Shown here one piece after another: positions 9,376 to 17,498 of a stretch of 64,000 nt of DNA. The stretch's first letter is position 1. Each line of letters begins with the position of its first letter. The notes under the pieces are model-generated. The model was not told the origin of the DNA. It worked only from the letters and a program-made list of their open reading frames with translations, and did no database searches. This stretch comes from Actinomadura xylanilytica (lineage in GTDB: Bacteria; Actinomycetota; Actinomycetes; Streptosporangiales; Streptosporangiaceae), in assembly GCF_030283145.1 (NCBI RefSeq), contig NZ_JASNWE010000001.1:2092276-2156275 (forward strand). The letters are read 5' to 3'. A program made the translations under genes and the position numbers.

Positions 9376-10664
9376 CCGCCCGCGTGTTCCCCCTGCCCGA
9401 CCTGGGCGAGGGGCTCACCGAGGCCGAGATCGTCCGCTGGCTCGTCGCCGTCGGCGACCGGGTGGACACCGACCAGTCCGTCGTGGAGGTCGAGACCGCC
9501 AAGGCCGTCGTGGACGTCCCGACGCCCTACGCCGGGACGGTCACCGAGCTGGGCGCCGCCGCCGGAGCCGTCCTGGACGTCGGCGCCACCCTCCTGGTCA
9601 TCGAGGACGGCGTCGCGTCCGCCCCCACCCCGGACCCCGCCCCGGACCTCGGCCCTGAGGCGGCCCGCTACGTCGAGGAGGAGAGGGCGGGCTCCGGCAA
9701 CGTGCTGGTCGGGTACGGCACCAGCACCCCCGCCCGGCGACGCCGCCCTACCCCGACCCCGTCGCCGCGCCCGTCCCCGTCCCGGGCGGCCACGGCCCGG
9801 CCCCTGGTCATCTCGCCGGTCGTCCGCCGCCTGGCCCGCGACCACGCCGTCGACCTGACCACCCTCGAGGGAAGCGGCCCGGACGGCCTCATCGTCCGGG
9901 CGGACGTCGAGCGGGCCATCAACCCCCCGGCCGAGCCGTCCGCGCTGGCCGGCGGTCCCCCGTCCGGCGGCCCGCTCCCGATCTCCGAGCGGATCCCGCT
10001 CAAGGGCGCCCGCAGGGCCGCCGCCGAGGCGTTCACCCGGAGCCGGCGCGAGATCCCCGAGGCCACCACCTGGGTCGACGTCGACGCCACGGCGCTCGTC
10101 CAGGCCCGGCGGGACATCAACGCCCGGAGCCGGACCCCGATCGGCCTGCTGCCCCTGATCGCCCGGTTCGTCGTCGCCGGCCTGGCCCGCCACCCCGAGC
10201 TCAACAGCCGGGTCGACGCCACCGAGATCGTCCGGTTCGACGGCGTCAACCTGGGCGTCGCCGCGCAGAGCGAGCGCGGCCTGCTCGTCCCCGTCATCAA
10301 GAACGCGCACCGGCACAGCGCGCGCGGCCTCCAGGACGAGCTCACCCGCCTCACCGGGGCCGCCCGCGCCGGGACGCTCGGCGCCGCCGACCTGACCGGC
10401 GGCACCTTCACCCTCAACAACTACGGCGTCTTCGGCGTCGACGGCTCGGCCCCCATCGTCAACCATCCCGAGGCCGCGATCCTCGGCATCGGCCGGATCA
10501 TCGACCGTCCCTGGGTCGTCGACGGCGAGGTGACCGCGCGCAAGATCGTCCAGCTCTCGCTGGCCTTCGACCACCGGGTCTGCGACGGCGCCCCCGCCGC
10601 CGCCTTCCTCCGCTTCGTCGCCGACTGCTTCGAGGACCCCCAGGAGGCCCTGACCCATCTGTGA
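9372..10664 (+). CDS. bkdC: Branched-chain 2-oxoacid dehydrogenase E2 component (lipoamide acyltransferase)
   Basis: A 430-aa acyltransferase core of the complex. Residues 1-80 are a lipoyl domain with the modified lysine in VEVETAKAVVDVPTP; after a Pro/Arg-rich linker comes the peripheral subunit-binding domain (SPVVRRLARDHAVDLTTLEG), then the CoA-dependent acyltransferase domain with the catalytic LAFDHRVCDG. Only one lipoyl domain is present. GTG at 9372 overlaps the E1 beta stop and has GGGAGGA just upstream; another GTG 12 bases earlier is possible. No E3 (lipoamide dehydrogenase) gene is seen nearby, so a shared E3 elsewhere is presumed. Confidence 0.93.
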   Translation: MTARVFPLPDLGEGLTEAEIVRWLVAVGDRVDTDQSVVEVETAKAVVDVPTPYAGTVTELGAAAGAVLDVGATLLVIEDGVASAPTPDPAPDLGPEAARYVEEERAGSGNVLVGYGTSTPARRRRPTPTPSPRPSPSRAATARPLVISPVVRRLARDHAVDLTTLEGSGPDGLIVRADVERAINPPAEPSALAGGPPSGGPLPISERIPLKGARRAAAEAFTRSRREIPEATTWVDVDATALVQARRDINARSRTPIGLLPLIARFVVAGLARHPELNSRVDATEIVRFDGVNLGVAAQSERGLLVPVIKNAHRHSARGLQDELTRLTGAARAGTLGAADLTGGTFTLNNYGVFGVDGSAPIVNHPEAAILGIGRIIDRPWVVDGEVTARKIVQLSLAFDHRVCDGAPAAAFLRFVADCFEDPQEALTHL

Positions 10665-10735
10665 GACCGCCTCCGGGCCGGCGTCCGATTCCGTGCATGC
10701 CCGGATACGGGCGCCCCCCGGCCCCCGTCTCGCCT

Positions 10736-11557
10736 TCACCGTCCCTTGTGCGTGTAGGCACGGGTCGACAGCGGGACGAACACCACCAGCAGCGCGGCCG
10801 ACCAGAGCAGGACGGCGGCCACCGGATGCGCGAGCGGCCAGGCCGCATCTTCCGGCGGCACCCCCGGATTGCCGAACAGCTCCCGGGAGGCGGCGGTGAT
10901 CGCGCTGACCGGGTTCCAGTCGGCCAGGAACCGCAGCCACCCCGGCATGCCGTCCGTCGGGACGAACGAGTTGGACAGCATCGTGAACGGCAGGAACAGC
11001 GGCACCATCTGGTCGGCGGCCTGTTCGTTCTTCACCACCAGGCCCACATAGACGCCCACCCACCCCAGCGCGTACCGCAGCACGATCAGCAGCAGGAACG
11101 CCTCGGCCGCCGGGATCAGGCCCCGATGCGGCTGCCATCCCACCAGCAGGCCGGCCCCGGCCATGATGGCCAGCGACAGCAGCCCGGCCAGCAGGTCGGC
11201 GCCGGTCTGCCCGAACGGCACCGCCAGCCGCGCCATCGGCATGGACCGGAACCGGTCCATCACGCCGCGGGAGGCGTCGGTGGCCACCCGCATCATGAGC
11301 GTCATGACCGCCGTGAAGGTCACCATCGAGAACAGGCCCGGCATCAGGTACTCGCGGTAGTCTCCGCCGCCCGGCACCTGGATCGCGCTGCCGAAAACGT
11401 ATCCGAACAGCACCACCATGATGGCCGGGAAGATCAGCATCGAGACAAGCTCCCCGGGCTCCTGCCGCAGCCGTCCGAGCTCGCGGCCGACCAGGGTCAG
11501 CCCGTCGGTGAACGTCCAGCGCAGGCGGTGGCCCGGCGGCGGGGCGAGAGCGGTCAT
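10736..11557 (-). CDS. ABC-2 type transporter permease (DrrB-like)
   Basis: A 273-aa integral membrane protein with six predicted hydrophobic spans. The motif LRVGATDASRGVMDRFRSMP-like (here RVATDASRGVMDRFRSMPMA) is typical of daunorubicin-resistance DrrB permeases, as is the closing LSTRAYTHKGR. Its ATG overlaps the TGA of the ATPase gene, so the two form one exporter, with the permease dimer as the pore. The substrate is unknown; relatives export antibiotics or lipids. Confidence 0.88.
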   Translation of the reverse strand: MTALAPPPGHRLRWTFTDGLTLVGRELGRLRQEPGELVSMLIFPAIMVVLFGYVFGSAIQVPGGGDYREYLMPGLFSMVTFTAVMTLMMRVATDASRGVMDRFRSMPMARLAVPFGQTGADLLAGLLSLAIMAGAGLLVGWQPHRGLIPAAEAFLLLIVLRYALGWVGVYVGLVVKNEQAADQMVPLFLPFTMLSNSFVPTDGMPGWLRFLADWNPVSAITAASRELFGNPGVPPEDAAWPLAHPVAAVLLWSAALLVVFVPLSTRAYTHKGR

Positions 11558-12498
11558 CAGAGGACTTCCTTCCGGTCCGTGAGGCGCAGGAACACCTCGT
11601 CGAGAGAGGGGCGGCGCAGGCTCACGTCGGCCGCGGCGACCCCGGCCCGGTCGAGTTCGCGCACGATGTCGGCCAGCCGGAGGCCGCCGCCGGGCAGGGC
11701 GACGCTGAGCCGGTCCGCACCGGTCATCGTGGGATCGGTCCCGGCCAGGGCGTTCAGCACGGTCGCCGCGGGACGCAGCGCGGCGGGATCCTCGAGGACG
11801 ACGTCGAGGCGGTCCCCGATCGTGGCCTTCAGCTCGTCCGGAGTGCCCGCGGCGACGACCCGCCCGTGGTCGATGACGGCGATGTCGTCGGCCAGCCGGT
11901 CGGCCTCGTCCAGGTACTGCGTGGTGAGCAGCACCGTGGTGCCGTCCGCCACCAGCTCGCGGACGCTGTCCCAGATCTCGCCGCGGCTGCGCGGGTCCAG
12001 GCCGGTGGTCGGCTCGTCCAGGAAGAGCACCTCGGGGCGCAGGATGAGGCTGGTGATCAGGTCGAGGCGGCGGCGCATGCCGCCGGAGTAGCCTGCGACC
12101 TGGCGGTCGGCGGCGTCCATCAGGCCGAAGCGTTCGAGCAGCTCGTCGGCCCGCCGGTGCGCCTCGCGCCGGGACAGGTGGTAGAGGCGCCCGAACATGC
12201 GCAGGTTGCCGCGGCCGGTGAGCTTCTCGTCCACGGCGGCGTGCTGGCCCGCGAGCCCGATCCTGGCCCGCACCTTCCCGGCCTCACGGACGACGTCGTG
12301 TCCGGCGATGCGGGCGTGCCCGGCATCGGGATCGGACAGGGTCGCCAGGATGCGCACCGCGGTCGTCTTCCCCGCGCCGTTCGGCCCCAGCACGCCGCAG
12401 ACCGTTCCTCTCGGGACGCTCAGGTCCAGGCCCCGCAGCGCCTGGACGTCGCCGAAGGACTTGTGCAGCCCCTCGGCCACCACGATCGGATCCGCCAT
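11557..12498 (-). CDS. ABC transporter ATP-binding protein (DrrA-like)
   Basis: A 313-aa nucleotide-binding subunit. Walker A is GPNGAGKTTAVR, the signature YSGGMRRRLDL and Walker B VLFLDEPTTGLD; the C-terminal ~90 residues (ending SLDEVFLRLT) are the DrrA-type extension. It powers the permease encoded next. The start lies 85 bases from a divergent TetR gene, with two identical-pattern operators between, so drug-responsive control of the exporter is likely. Confidence 0.92.
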   Translation of the reverse strand: MADPIVVAEGLHKSFGDVQALRGLDLSVPRGTVCGVLGPNGAGKTTAVRILATLSDPDAGHARIAGHDVVREAGKVRARIGLAGQHAAVDEKLTGRGNLRMFGRLYHLSRREAHRRADELLERFGLMDAADRQVAGYSGGMRRRLDLITSLILRPEVLFLDEPTTGLDPRSRGEIWDSVRELVADGTTVLLTTQYLDEADRLADDIAVIDHGRVVAAGTPDELKATIGDRLDVVLEDPAALRPAATVLNALAGTDPTMTGADRLSVALPGGGLRLADIVRELDRAGVAAADVSLRRPSLDEVFLRLTDRKEVL

Positions 12499-12507
12499 GA
12501 TCCCTCC

Positions 12508-12525
12508 ACTGGGTACTCCGTACGC
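12508..12525. promoter_or_regulatory. Operator copy 1 in the ABC exporter/TetR divergent region
   Basis: ACTGGGTACTCCGTACGC. The core GTAC-nnn-GTAC is an inverted repeat. It lies 10 bases upstream of the ABC ATPase start and is repeated at 12549-12566. Confidence 0.6.
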
Positions 12526-12548
12526 GGTTAAGGCGGCCAGGCTAAGTT

Positions 12549-12566
12549 ACTGGGTACCATGTACGC
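12549..12566. promoter_or_regulatory. Operator copy 2 in the ABC exporter/TetR divergent region
   Basis: ACTGGGTACCATGTACGC, identical to copy 1 outside the three central bases, same orientation, 41 bases away (about four helical turns). Likely bound by the TetR protein encoded next. Confidence 0.6.
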
Positions 12567-12583
12567 AAGTAGGGGGTGGAACG

Positions 12584-13309
12584 GTGACCGACGCCGAGTA
12601 CGTGAACATCTGGATGCGGCCCGAGCGCCCGGCCCGCGGGCCGAAACCGGCCTACAGCCGCGCGCAGATCACCGAAGCGGCACTCCGGATCGCCGACACC
12701 GAGGGGCTGGAGGCCGCCACCATGCGGCGGATCGCCGCCGAGATCGGCGCGGGCACGATGTCCCTCTACCGGTACGTCCCGGGCCGCGACGACCTGGTCG
12801 AGCTCATGGCCGACCGGCTGATGGGCGAGATCGACGTCGAGGGCGTCCCCTCCGGCGACTGGCGCGCGGACCTGGCGCACTACGCCGACGAGGTGCGGGC
12901 GATGTGGCTGCGGCACCCGTGGATCGCCACCGTGAACCGGTCGCTCCCCAGCTTCGGCCCCAACCAGCTCCGCTTGATCGAACGGGTGATGGGGGTCCTC
13001 GACGCCCACGTCCCCATCGACGAGAACCTCGGCCTCACCGGCCTGCTGAGCAGCTACGTCGAGGGCGCCGTCCGCGAGGAGATCAACTGGACCGAGGAGA
13101 TCCGCCGCAGCGGGCTCAGCGAGTCGGAGTGGATGGAGCGCAGCGGTCCCTACATCCACTGGCTGCTGGCGAGCGGAGAGCACCCGATCTTCGCCAAGAT
13201 CGTGATGGACGCCGGCCGACCGCACCAGAGCCAGGACGACCGGTTCCGGAACGGGCTGGAACGCGTCCTCGACTGCATCGCCATGGCCCTCCCCTCACCA
13301 CCCGCCTGA
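12584..13309 (+). CDS. TetR-family regulator of the divergent ABC exporter
   Basis: A 241-aa TetR protein with a C-terminal domain of the TetR_C_1 (tetracycline repressor-like) kind. The N-terminal ~40 residues precede the helix-turn-helix (SRAQITEAALRIADTEGLEA, then MSLYRYVPGRDDLVELMADR). GTG at 12584 follows an AGGGGGTGGA ribosome site and is preferred to in-frame codons further upstream that would overlap the operators. It presumably represses both itself and the exporter from the twin operators. Confidence 0.87.
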   Translation: MTDAEYVNIWMRPERPARGPKPAYSRAQITEAALRIADTEGLEAATMRRIAAEIGAGTMSLYRYVPGRDDLVELMADRLMGEIDVEGVPSGDWRADLAHYADEVRAMWLRHPWIATVNRSLPSFGPNQLRLIERVMGVLDAHVPIDENLGLTGLLSSYVEGAVREEINWTEEIRRSGLSESEWMERSGPYIHWLLASGEHPIFAKIVMDAGRPHQSQDDRFRNGLERVLDCIAMALPSPPA

Positions 13310-13356
13310 CACATTTATTGAACCAATACAGAAATGATAATGCATTGCCGTAATCT

Positions 13357-13383
13357 CCTTTCGTTCGATACTCCAACGAAAGG
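13357..13383 (+). promoter_or_regulatory. 5'-leader hairpin overlapping the ribosome binding site
   Basis: CCTTTCGTT and AACGAAAGG form a perfect 9-bp stem around a 9-base loop. The right arm covers the AAAGG of the AAAGGTGAGG ribosome site of the secreted-protein gene, so folding should hide that site. Confidence 0.45.
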
Positions 13384-13390
13384 TGAGGCA

Positions 13391-13834
13391 ATGATTCGAA
13401 CGGCGTCCCTGCTGGCTGGAATGGCTGTGAGCGGGAGCATGGCGCTGGCGCCGATACTGCCGGCCCAGGCGAGTGCGGAGCTCCCCAGCTTCGATAGGTA
13501 CGGCAAGAGCTGGGTGACACCCGACCCCTACGACAAGGGCGGGTATGACGCATACAGTGCGTTCAAGGTCGCCGGCACCAACAACAAGACCGGATTCAAA
13601 CTCCACGCGAAGGGCAATTACGCGAAAATCTACAAGAAGGGCAAGGGCTTCACGCTCGGCAGCGACATCTACGGATGTCTCAGGATGGTCGGAGACAGCC
13701 AATACGTCTGCACCAGCCCCGGGCGGACGACCATCGACACCACGGGTGCAGAGGGACGCGAGGCCGAAGTGCGGACTTGCGCGTCGGTCCTCGGGAAGTC
13801 GATGTGCACGAAGTGGTACCGCGGACGATTCTGA
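13391..13834 (+). CDS. Small secreted protein of unknown function
   Basis: A 147-aa protein with a clear Sec signal peptide: MIRTASLLAGMAVSGSMALA, then a cleavage site around AQA-SAE near residue 28. The mature part (~118 aa) is basic, rich in Tyr, Lys and Gly, with four cysteines (GCLRM, YVCTS, RTCAS, SMCTK) that could form two disulphides. The ATG at 13391 was chosen for its AAAGGTGAGG ribosome site and because the signal begins there. The gene and its leader are AT-richer than the surroundings, hinting at transfer. No family recognised. Confidence 0.75.
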   Translation: MIRTASLLAGMAVSGSMALAPILPAQASAELPSFDRYGKSWVTPDPYDKGGYDAYSAFKVAGTNNKTGFKLHAKGNYAKIYKKGKGFTLGSDIYGCLRMVGDSQYVCTSPGRTTIDTTGAEGREAEVRTCASVLGKSMCTKWYRGRF

Positions 13835-14051
13835 TCTGCTCGTCGATGGCCGTCCCGTGCGTCGGCCCGACGGGCGCGACCGGGACGTGGTGGCCGCTGC
13901 CCTCCGGCGCCCCGACGTCCGCCCCCGCCATGTCCACCCCGCCGGGCCCGGGCCGGCACCACCACGCACGACGACCCCGGTCAGTCCAGCGGGATTGATA
14001 GTCGAGGAACACGGAACCCTCCATGCAGGCCCGTCGGAATGCGAGCTACAT

Positions 14052-14445
14052 CTAGTTGGCGGGGCCCGCACCATATCCTGTGGCCGTATAGCCCGACGAG
14101 ATCGATCCGCACAGCGCGATGCGCGCATGGACGGCGAGCCTGTCCAGGGCGTTTTCCAATAGCACACCGCCCACATTTTCAAAGACGGCAGTGAGCCCGT
14201 CGGGGGCGAATTCGCGCAACACATCCGGAACGTAGTCGGTGCGGTAGTCAACGCAGGCGTCGAGCTTTGCGACGTCCTTCACCCAGGTGACCTTCTCGGC
14301 CGAACCGGCGGTGCCCGCCGCGCCGGTGACCAGCACCGTGTCCGCGTCCGTGACGTCGAGCACGCTGGACATTCCGATGAACGCCGTCAGCCCGCTCACA
14401 CCGAAGACGGTGCATGTGACGCGGATCGATTCCGTCCGGCACCGG
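14052..14445 (-). pseudogene. Remnant of a zinc-type/MDR NADP-dependent oxidoreductase
   Basis: The frame reads VFGVSGLTAFIGMSSVLDV, then VLVTGAAGTAGS, then DYRTDYVPDVLREFAPDGL and VFENVGGVLLENALDRLA, GSISSGYTATGYGAGPAN and a stop. These are the middle pieces of a medium-chain dehydrogenase of the leukotriene B4 dehydrogenase/curcumin reductase type. About 20 residues of the Rossmann fold after GAAGTAGS are missing, the protein stops after GPAN where ~70 residues should follow, and the N-terminal catalytic domain is absent. It is a decayed fragment. Confidence 0.75.
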
Positions 14446-14493
14446 ATTCACACCGAACAGCATGAATTCAGTCTCTCTTCAGGGGGCGGGTCT

Positions 14494-14703
14494 TCAGGGG
14501 GCGGAGCGTGTCGCTCGGCTGAACGTCGCGATCAGCTCGTCGATGACGGCGTCCACGGGAGCGCCGTGTGCGACCCGCGCTCCCTCGGCGTCGAGGGTGC
14601 GGCGGATGATCCGGGCCATCATGAGGGGATCGAAGTCGCGCAGCTCGCCGTCACGCTGCCCCTCCTCCAACAGCGCGACGACGCCGGAAAGGGACGCCGT
14701 CAC
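14494..14703 (-). pseudogene. C-terminal fragment of a TetR-family regulator
   Basis: About 70 residues (SGVVALLEEGQRDGELRDFD, MMARIIRRTLDAEG, DELIATFSRAT) look like the last helices of a TetR regulator. The DNA-binding half is missing: upstream the frame runs into an unrelated kinase fragment on the other strand. Probably non-functional. Confidence 0.55.
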
Positions 14704-14729
14704 GAGCTCGTCGTAGACGTCGCAGCGGC

Positions 14730-14854
14730 ATGGGTGTGGTGTTCCTGGGACGTTCTCCCAGCGGCAGGGCGGTGGCCATCAAGATCGTGCGTCCGGAGCT
14801 GACGACCGACCAGCAGTTCCGGCGGCGTTTCGCGGCCGAGGTCGAGGCGGCGTT
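14730..14854 (+). pseudogene. N-terminal fragment of a Ser/Thr protein kinase
   Basis: MGVVFLGRSPSGRAVAIKIV and RPELTTDQQFRRRFAAEVEA are the glycine-rich loop, the VAIK lysine strand and the start of helix C of an actinobacterial PknB-type kinase. The first glycines of the loop and everything after helix C are missing; the frame then runs on into tRNA antisense sequence. This is a broken remnant, joined abruptly to the TetR fragment. Confidence 0.65.
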
Positions 14855-14956
14855 CGCGCACTACGCGGGCCACGCTGGGGAGGCAACGGGTAACCCGTCG
14901 AATGATCGGCGCGGTAGCCGATGCCGGCGATCACACGGATCCCGGTGGCACAAGGA

Positions 14957-14991
14957 CAGAGGCCGGTTCGAGGGTCTCGAACCGGCCTCTG
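14957..14991 (-). terminator. Terminator downstream of tRNA-Ala
   Basis: A perfect 16-bp stem (CAGAGGCCGGTTCGAG with its complement) around the loop GGT, 16 bases after the tRNA 3' end in the direction of tRNA transcription. Confidence 0.75.
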
Positions 14992-15006
14992 GCCTGTACT
15001 TCCTTG

Positions 15007-15080
15007 TGGAGCTGAGGGGATTTGAACCCCTGACCCCCTCGATGCGAACGAGGTGCGCTACCGGTCTGCGCCACAGCCCC
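15007..15080 (-). tRNA. tRNA-Ala (anticodon CGC)
   Basis: Reading the minus strand: acceptor arm GGGGCTG pairs with CAGCTCC, with the G3-U70 wobble that identifies alanine tRNAs; the anticodon stem CCTCG/CGAGG holds the loop TTCGCAT, so the anticodon is CGC; the T arm is AGGGG-TTCAAAT-CCCCT. The discriminator is A and CCA is not encoded. It reads alanine codon GCG. Confidence 0.95.
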
Positions 15081-15136
15081 AAGGACTCCGTAAGATTAGC
15101 AAACATCCGGGAGTACTCGCGCATCCTTATCGCGGG

Positions 15137-15691
15137 TCACTCGCCCACGGCGCGGCGGTCGTCGGCGTACTGGTCGAAGACGTCCTCCTCTGGACGGGCG
15201 ACGAGCTCGATGACCTCGGCCTGCTCGGCGGTCTCCTCCTCCGCCGCGGCGGCCTCCGCCTCGAGGACGCGGGCGCGTTCGGCGGCGCGGGCCTCGGCGG
15301 CGGCGCGGGCCCGGGCGACGTCCATGCCCACGGCCACCCGCAGGAGCGCCAGATGGCCGCCCAGCGCGGCGAACGGGGGCAGGGTGGCCCACCAGGGCAC
15401 CACGCCCGCGATCACGACGACCACGGCGGTCAGGAAGAGCAGGGTCAGGCCGGCGGTACGGCGGCGGCGCCGGGCGATGATGGCGGCGCGGCTCGTCCGG
15501 CGGCGGGGCTCTTCTGGGGCTGCTTCCTCTTCGATGGGGTCGTCGGCCTCTTCTGTGGCGGGTTCCTCGGCGGGACGCTTGTGGAGGAGGCGGGAGATGC
15601 CGGTGGACTCGGTGTCGCGGCGGAGCCACATCGGAACCAGGACGATCGCCCACACCGCGACGATGGCCAAGTAGAGCACGGCGCTGCTCAT
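15137..15691 (-). CDS. glpR: Gephyrin-like molybdotransferase receptor GlpR (membrane protein)
   Basis: A 184-aa membrane protein. An N-terminal span (MSSAVLYLAIVAVWAIVLVP) is followed by the conserved MWLRRDTES motif, an acidic/basic cytoplasmic linker, a hairpin of two spans (about residues 82-122: TAGLTLLFLTAVVVVIAGVV onwards) and an Ala/Glu-rich coiled-coil-like tail. This matches the actinobacterial family next to rimJ and moeA (Rv0996-like), whose Corynebacterium member binds the MoeA-like protein Glp at the division site. ATG at 15691 was chosen because the motif begins there; the frame stays open upstream but without membrane-protein character. Function is by family and synteny. Confidence 0.72.
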   Translation of the reverse strand: MSSAVLYLAIVAVWAIVLVPMWLRRDTESTGISRLLHKRPAEEPATEEADDPIEEEAAPEEPRRRTSRAAIIARRRRRTAGLTLLFLTAVVVVIAGVVPWWATLPPFAALGGHLALLRVAVGMDVARARAAAEARAAERARVLEAEAAAAEEETAEQAEVIELVARPEEDVFDQYADDRRAVGE

Positions 15692-15932
15692 CGGCCCACC
15701 GCCCCGGGGCGTCCCAAGGCACGGCGATCGGACGGGCCGACTTTCGGCGCGCGCACGTGCATTGGGAGTAGGGTCACGCCCCGCACGGTACGAGCCGGTG
15801 TCAGAGGTTGACGAGCATAAGGGGCGGTGTGTCGCGAGATCGATCCCGCAGTTACTCTCCGTTTGCCAAGCCTTCTCCAACGCAGGATTCTTACGGCCCG
15901 CGCGGACCCAAAAGTCACCGCGGGCTCGAGTG

Positions 15933-16571
15933 TCATGGGGACGATGACGATCGTGGAAATGCCTGGTCGCGGCTGGCGAGCCAGCGGGCGCGCAGGCCAC
16001 CGGGCACGTCCTCGACGGTGAGCGCGTAGCAGATGTGGTCGCGCCAGGCCCCGTCGATGTGGAGATGGCGCCGGCGAATTCCCTCTTCACGGAATCCGAG
16101 TTTTTCCACGACGCGGCGGCTGGCGGCGTTCTCGGGGCGGATATTCGCCTCGACGCGGTGCAGCCCGACGGTGAAGAAACAGTGGTCGACGGCCAGGGCG
16201 ACGGCGGTGGGGATCACCCCGCGGCCGGCGACGCTCCGATCGACCCAGTAGCCGATCTGGGCCGACCGGGCCGAGCCCCAGACGATCGCGCCGACGGTGA
16301 GCTGCCCGGCGAACCGGCCATCGCGCGTGACCACCCAGGGGAGCGCGAGGCCCTGCCTGGCCTCACGGCGCATGGTGTGCACCATGCTGAGGTAGGGGCC
16401 GAGGCCGCTGCGGAACAGGGGTGTCTCCGGGTTGGTCGGCTCCCAGGGGCGGAGCCAGTCGGCGTTGCGGACCCTGAGCTCGCGCCAGGTCGCGGCGTCG
16501 CGATGCCGGAGGGGACGCAGCCCTACCGGGCCTTCGGCCAAGGTGACCGGCCAACCCCGCAAACGTTCCAC
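15933..16571 (-). CDS. GNAT-family N-acetyltransferase, RimJ/RimL type
   Basis: A 212-aa GNAT enzyme. It has the RimJ/RimL-like start (VGLRPLRHRDAATWRELRVR), the acetyl-CoA-binding region IGYWVDRSVAGRGVIPTAVA and the C-terminal NAASRRVVEKLGFREEGIRR with HIDGAWRDHICYAL. Members acetylate the N-terminus of ribosomal proteins or other substrates; the real target is unknown. In Mycobacterium and Streptomyces the orthologue lies between moeA/glp and glpR; here it stays beside glpR. Confidence 0.85.
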   Translation of the reverse strand: MERLRGWPVTLAEGPVGLRPLRHRDAATWRELRVRNADWLRPWEPTNPETPLFRSGLGPYLSMVHTMRREARQGLALPWVVTRDGRFAGQLTVGAIVWGSARSAQIGYWVDRSVAGRGVIPTAVALAVDHCFFTVGLHRVEANIRPENAASRRVVEKLGFREEGIRRRHLHIDGAWRDHICYALTVEDVPGGLRARWLASRDQAFPRSSSSP

Positions 16572-16664
16572 GGCTCCATGATTCCCTGGTCGAAGGTGCG
16601 GACGCCATCAATTGTCGCCGACAATCTGCCCGGCGAGCAGGTCCGCCGCACCCCGTCCGGTGCG

Positions 16665-17498
16665 TCAGGCCCCGAGAACGCCTAGAATCCGCGCCACTTC
16701 GCGCGCCATCGCGGCGCGTCCGGGGCCGAGGTACCTGCGCGTGTCCACCAGCGCGGGGGACGCATCGAGGGCACGGCGGACCTCGGCGGTGAGCACCTCG
16801 TTGAGCCGGGTGGCGACGTTGATCTTGGTCATCCCGCGGGCCACGGCGGCGGCCAGGGTCGCGTCCGGCACCCCGGACGAGCCGTGCAGCACGAGCGGGA
16901 CGGGGACGGCGGCGCGGAGCTCGGCGATCAGGCCGAGGTCCAGGACGGCGTCGCGGGTCAGCATCGCGTGGGAGCTGCCGACCGCGACGGCGAGGGCGTC
17001 CACGCCGGTGGCGGCGACGTAGGCGGCGGCCTCGGCCGGGTCGGTGCGGACGCCGGGGGCGTGCGCGCCGTCCTTCCCGCCGACCTCGCCGAGCTCGGCC
17101 TCCACCCAGACGCCGCGGTCGTGGCACCACGCGGCGGTCTCGGCGGTCGCGGCGACGTTGGCGTCGTAGGCGAGGGTGGACGCGTCGAACATCACCGAGC
17201 CCGCGCCCAGGTCGACCGCCTCGCGGACCAGCTCGGGCGAGGTCGCGTGGTCGAGGTGGACGGCCGCCGGGACGGCCGCGACGGCGGCGGCGGCGAGCGC
17301 GGCGGCTATGACCGGGGCCGCCGCGCCGTGGTACTTCACGCAGTTCTCGCTGATCTGGAGGACGACGGGGGCGCCGGCCTGCTCCGCCCCGGCGACGATC
17401 GCGGTGGCGTGTTCGAGCTGGATCACGTTGAACGCGCCGACGCCGCGCCGGGAGGCCGCGGCGGGGCCGACGATCTCGCCGGTTCCTACGAGGGGCAT
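16665..17498 (-). CDS. Class II tagatose/fructose-bisphosphate aldolase (GatY/KbaY-like)
   Basis: A 277-aa zinc-dependent ketose-bisphosphate aldolase. Zinc ligands are in VHLDHATSPELVREAVDLG and LHGSSGVPD; VEAELGEVGGKDG and GMTKINVATRLNEVL hold further active-site residues. Beside nagA, a SIS isomerase and a 1-phosphofructokinase-type kinase, the expected substrate is tagatose 1,6-bisphosphate (or fructose 1,6-bisphosphate). ATG at 17498 has AGGAG six bases upstream; it starts just inside the end of the kinase gene. Confidence 0.88.
   Translation of the reverse strand: MPLVGTGEIVGPAAASRRGVGAFNVIQLEHATAIVAGAEQAGAPVVLQISENCVKYHGAAAPVIAAALAAAAVAAVPAAVHLDHATSPELVREAVDLGAGSVMFDASTLAYDANVAATAETAAWCHDRGVWVEAELGEVGGKDGAHAPGVRTDPAEAAAYVAATGVDALAVAVGSSHAMLTRDAVLDLGLIAELRAAVPVPLVLHGSSGVPDATLAAAVARGMTKINVATRLNEVLTAEVRRALDASPALVDTRRYLGPGRAAMAREVARILGVLGA

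Noticed and set aside
9018..11138. 706-codon open frame on the minus strand across bkdC and the permease region
   Set aside because: Composition is the Gly/Arg/Asp-rich noise typical of antisense frames in high-GC DNA; the sense frames carry E1/E2 and permease motifs.
13835..14051. Possible coding remnant after the secreted protein (LLVDGRPVRRPDGRDRD)
   Set aside because: No start, no recognisable family and no consistent frame; left unannotated.
14861..15124. Short frames over tRNA-Ala giving peptides such as ELRGFEPLTPSMRTRC or VRGSNPLSSTRK
   Set aside because: These are well-known spurious translations of tRNA genes and their antisense.
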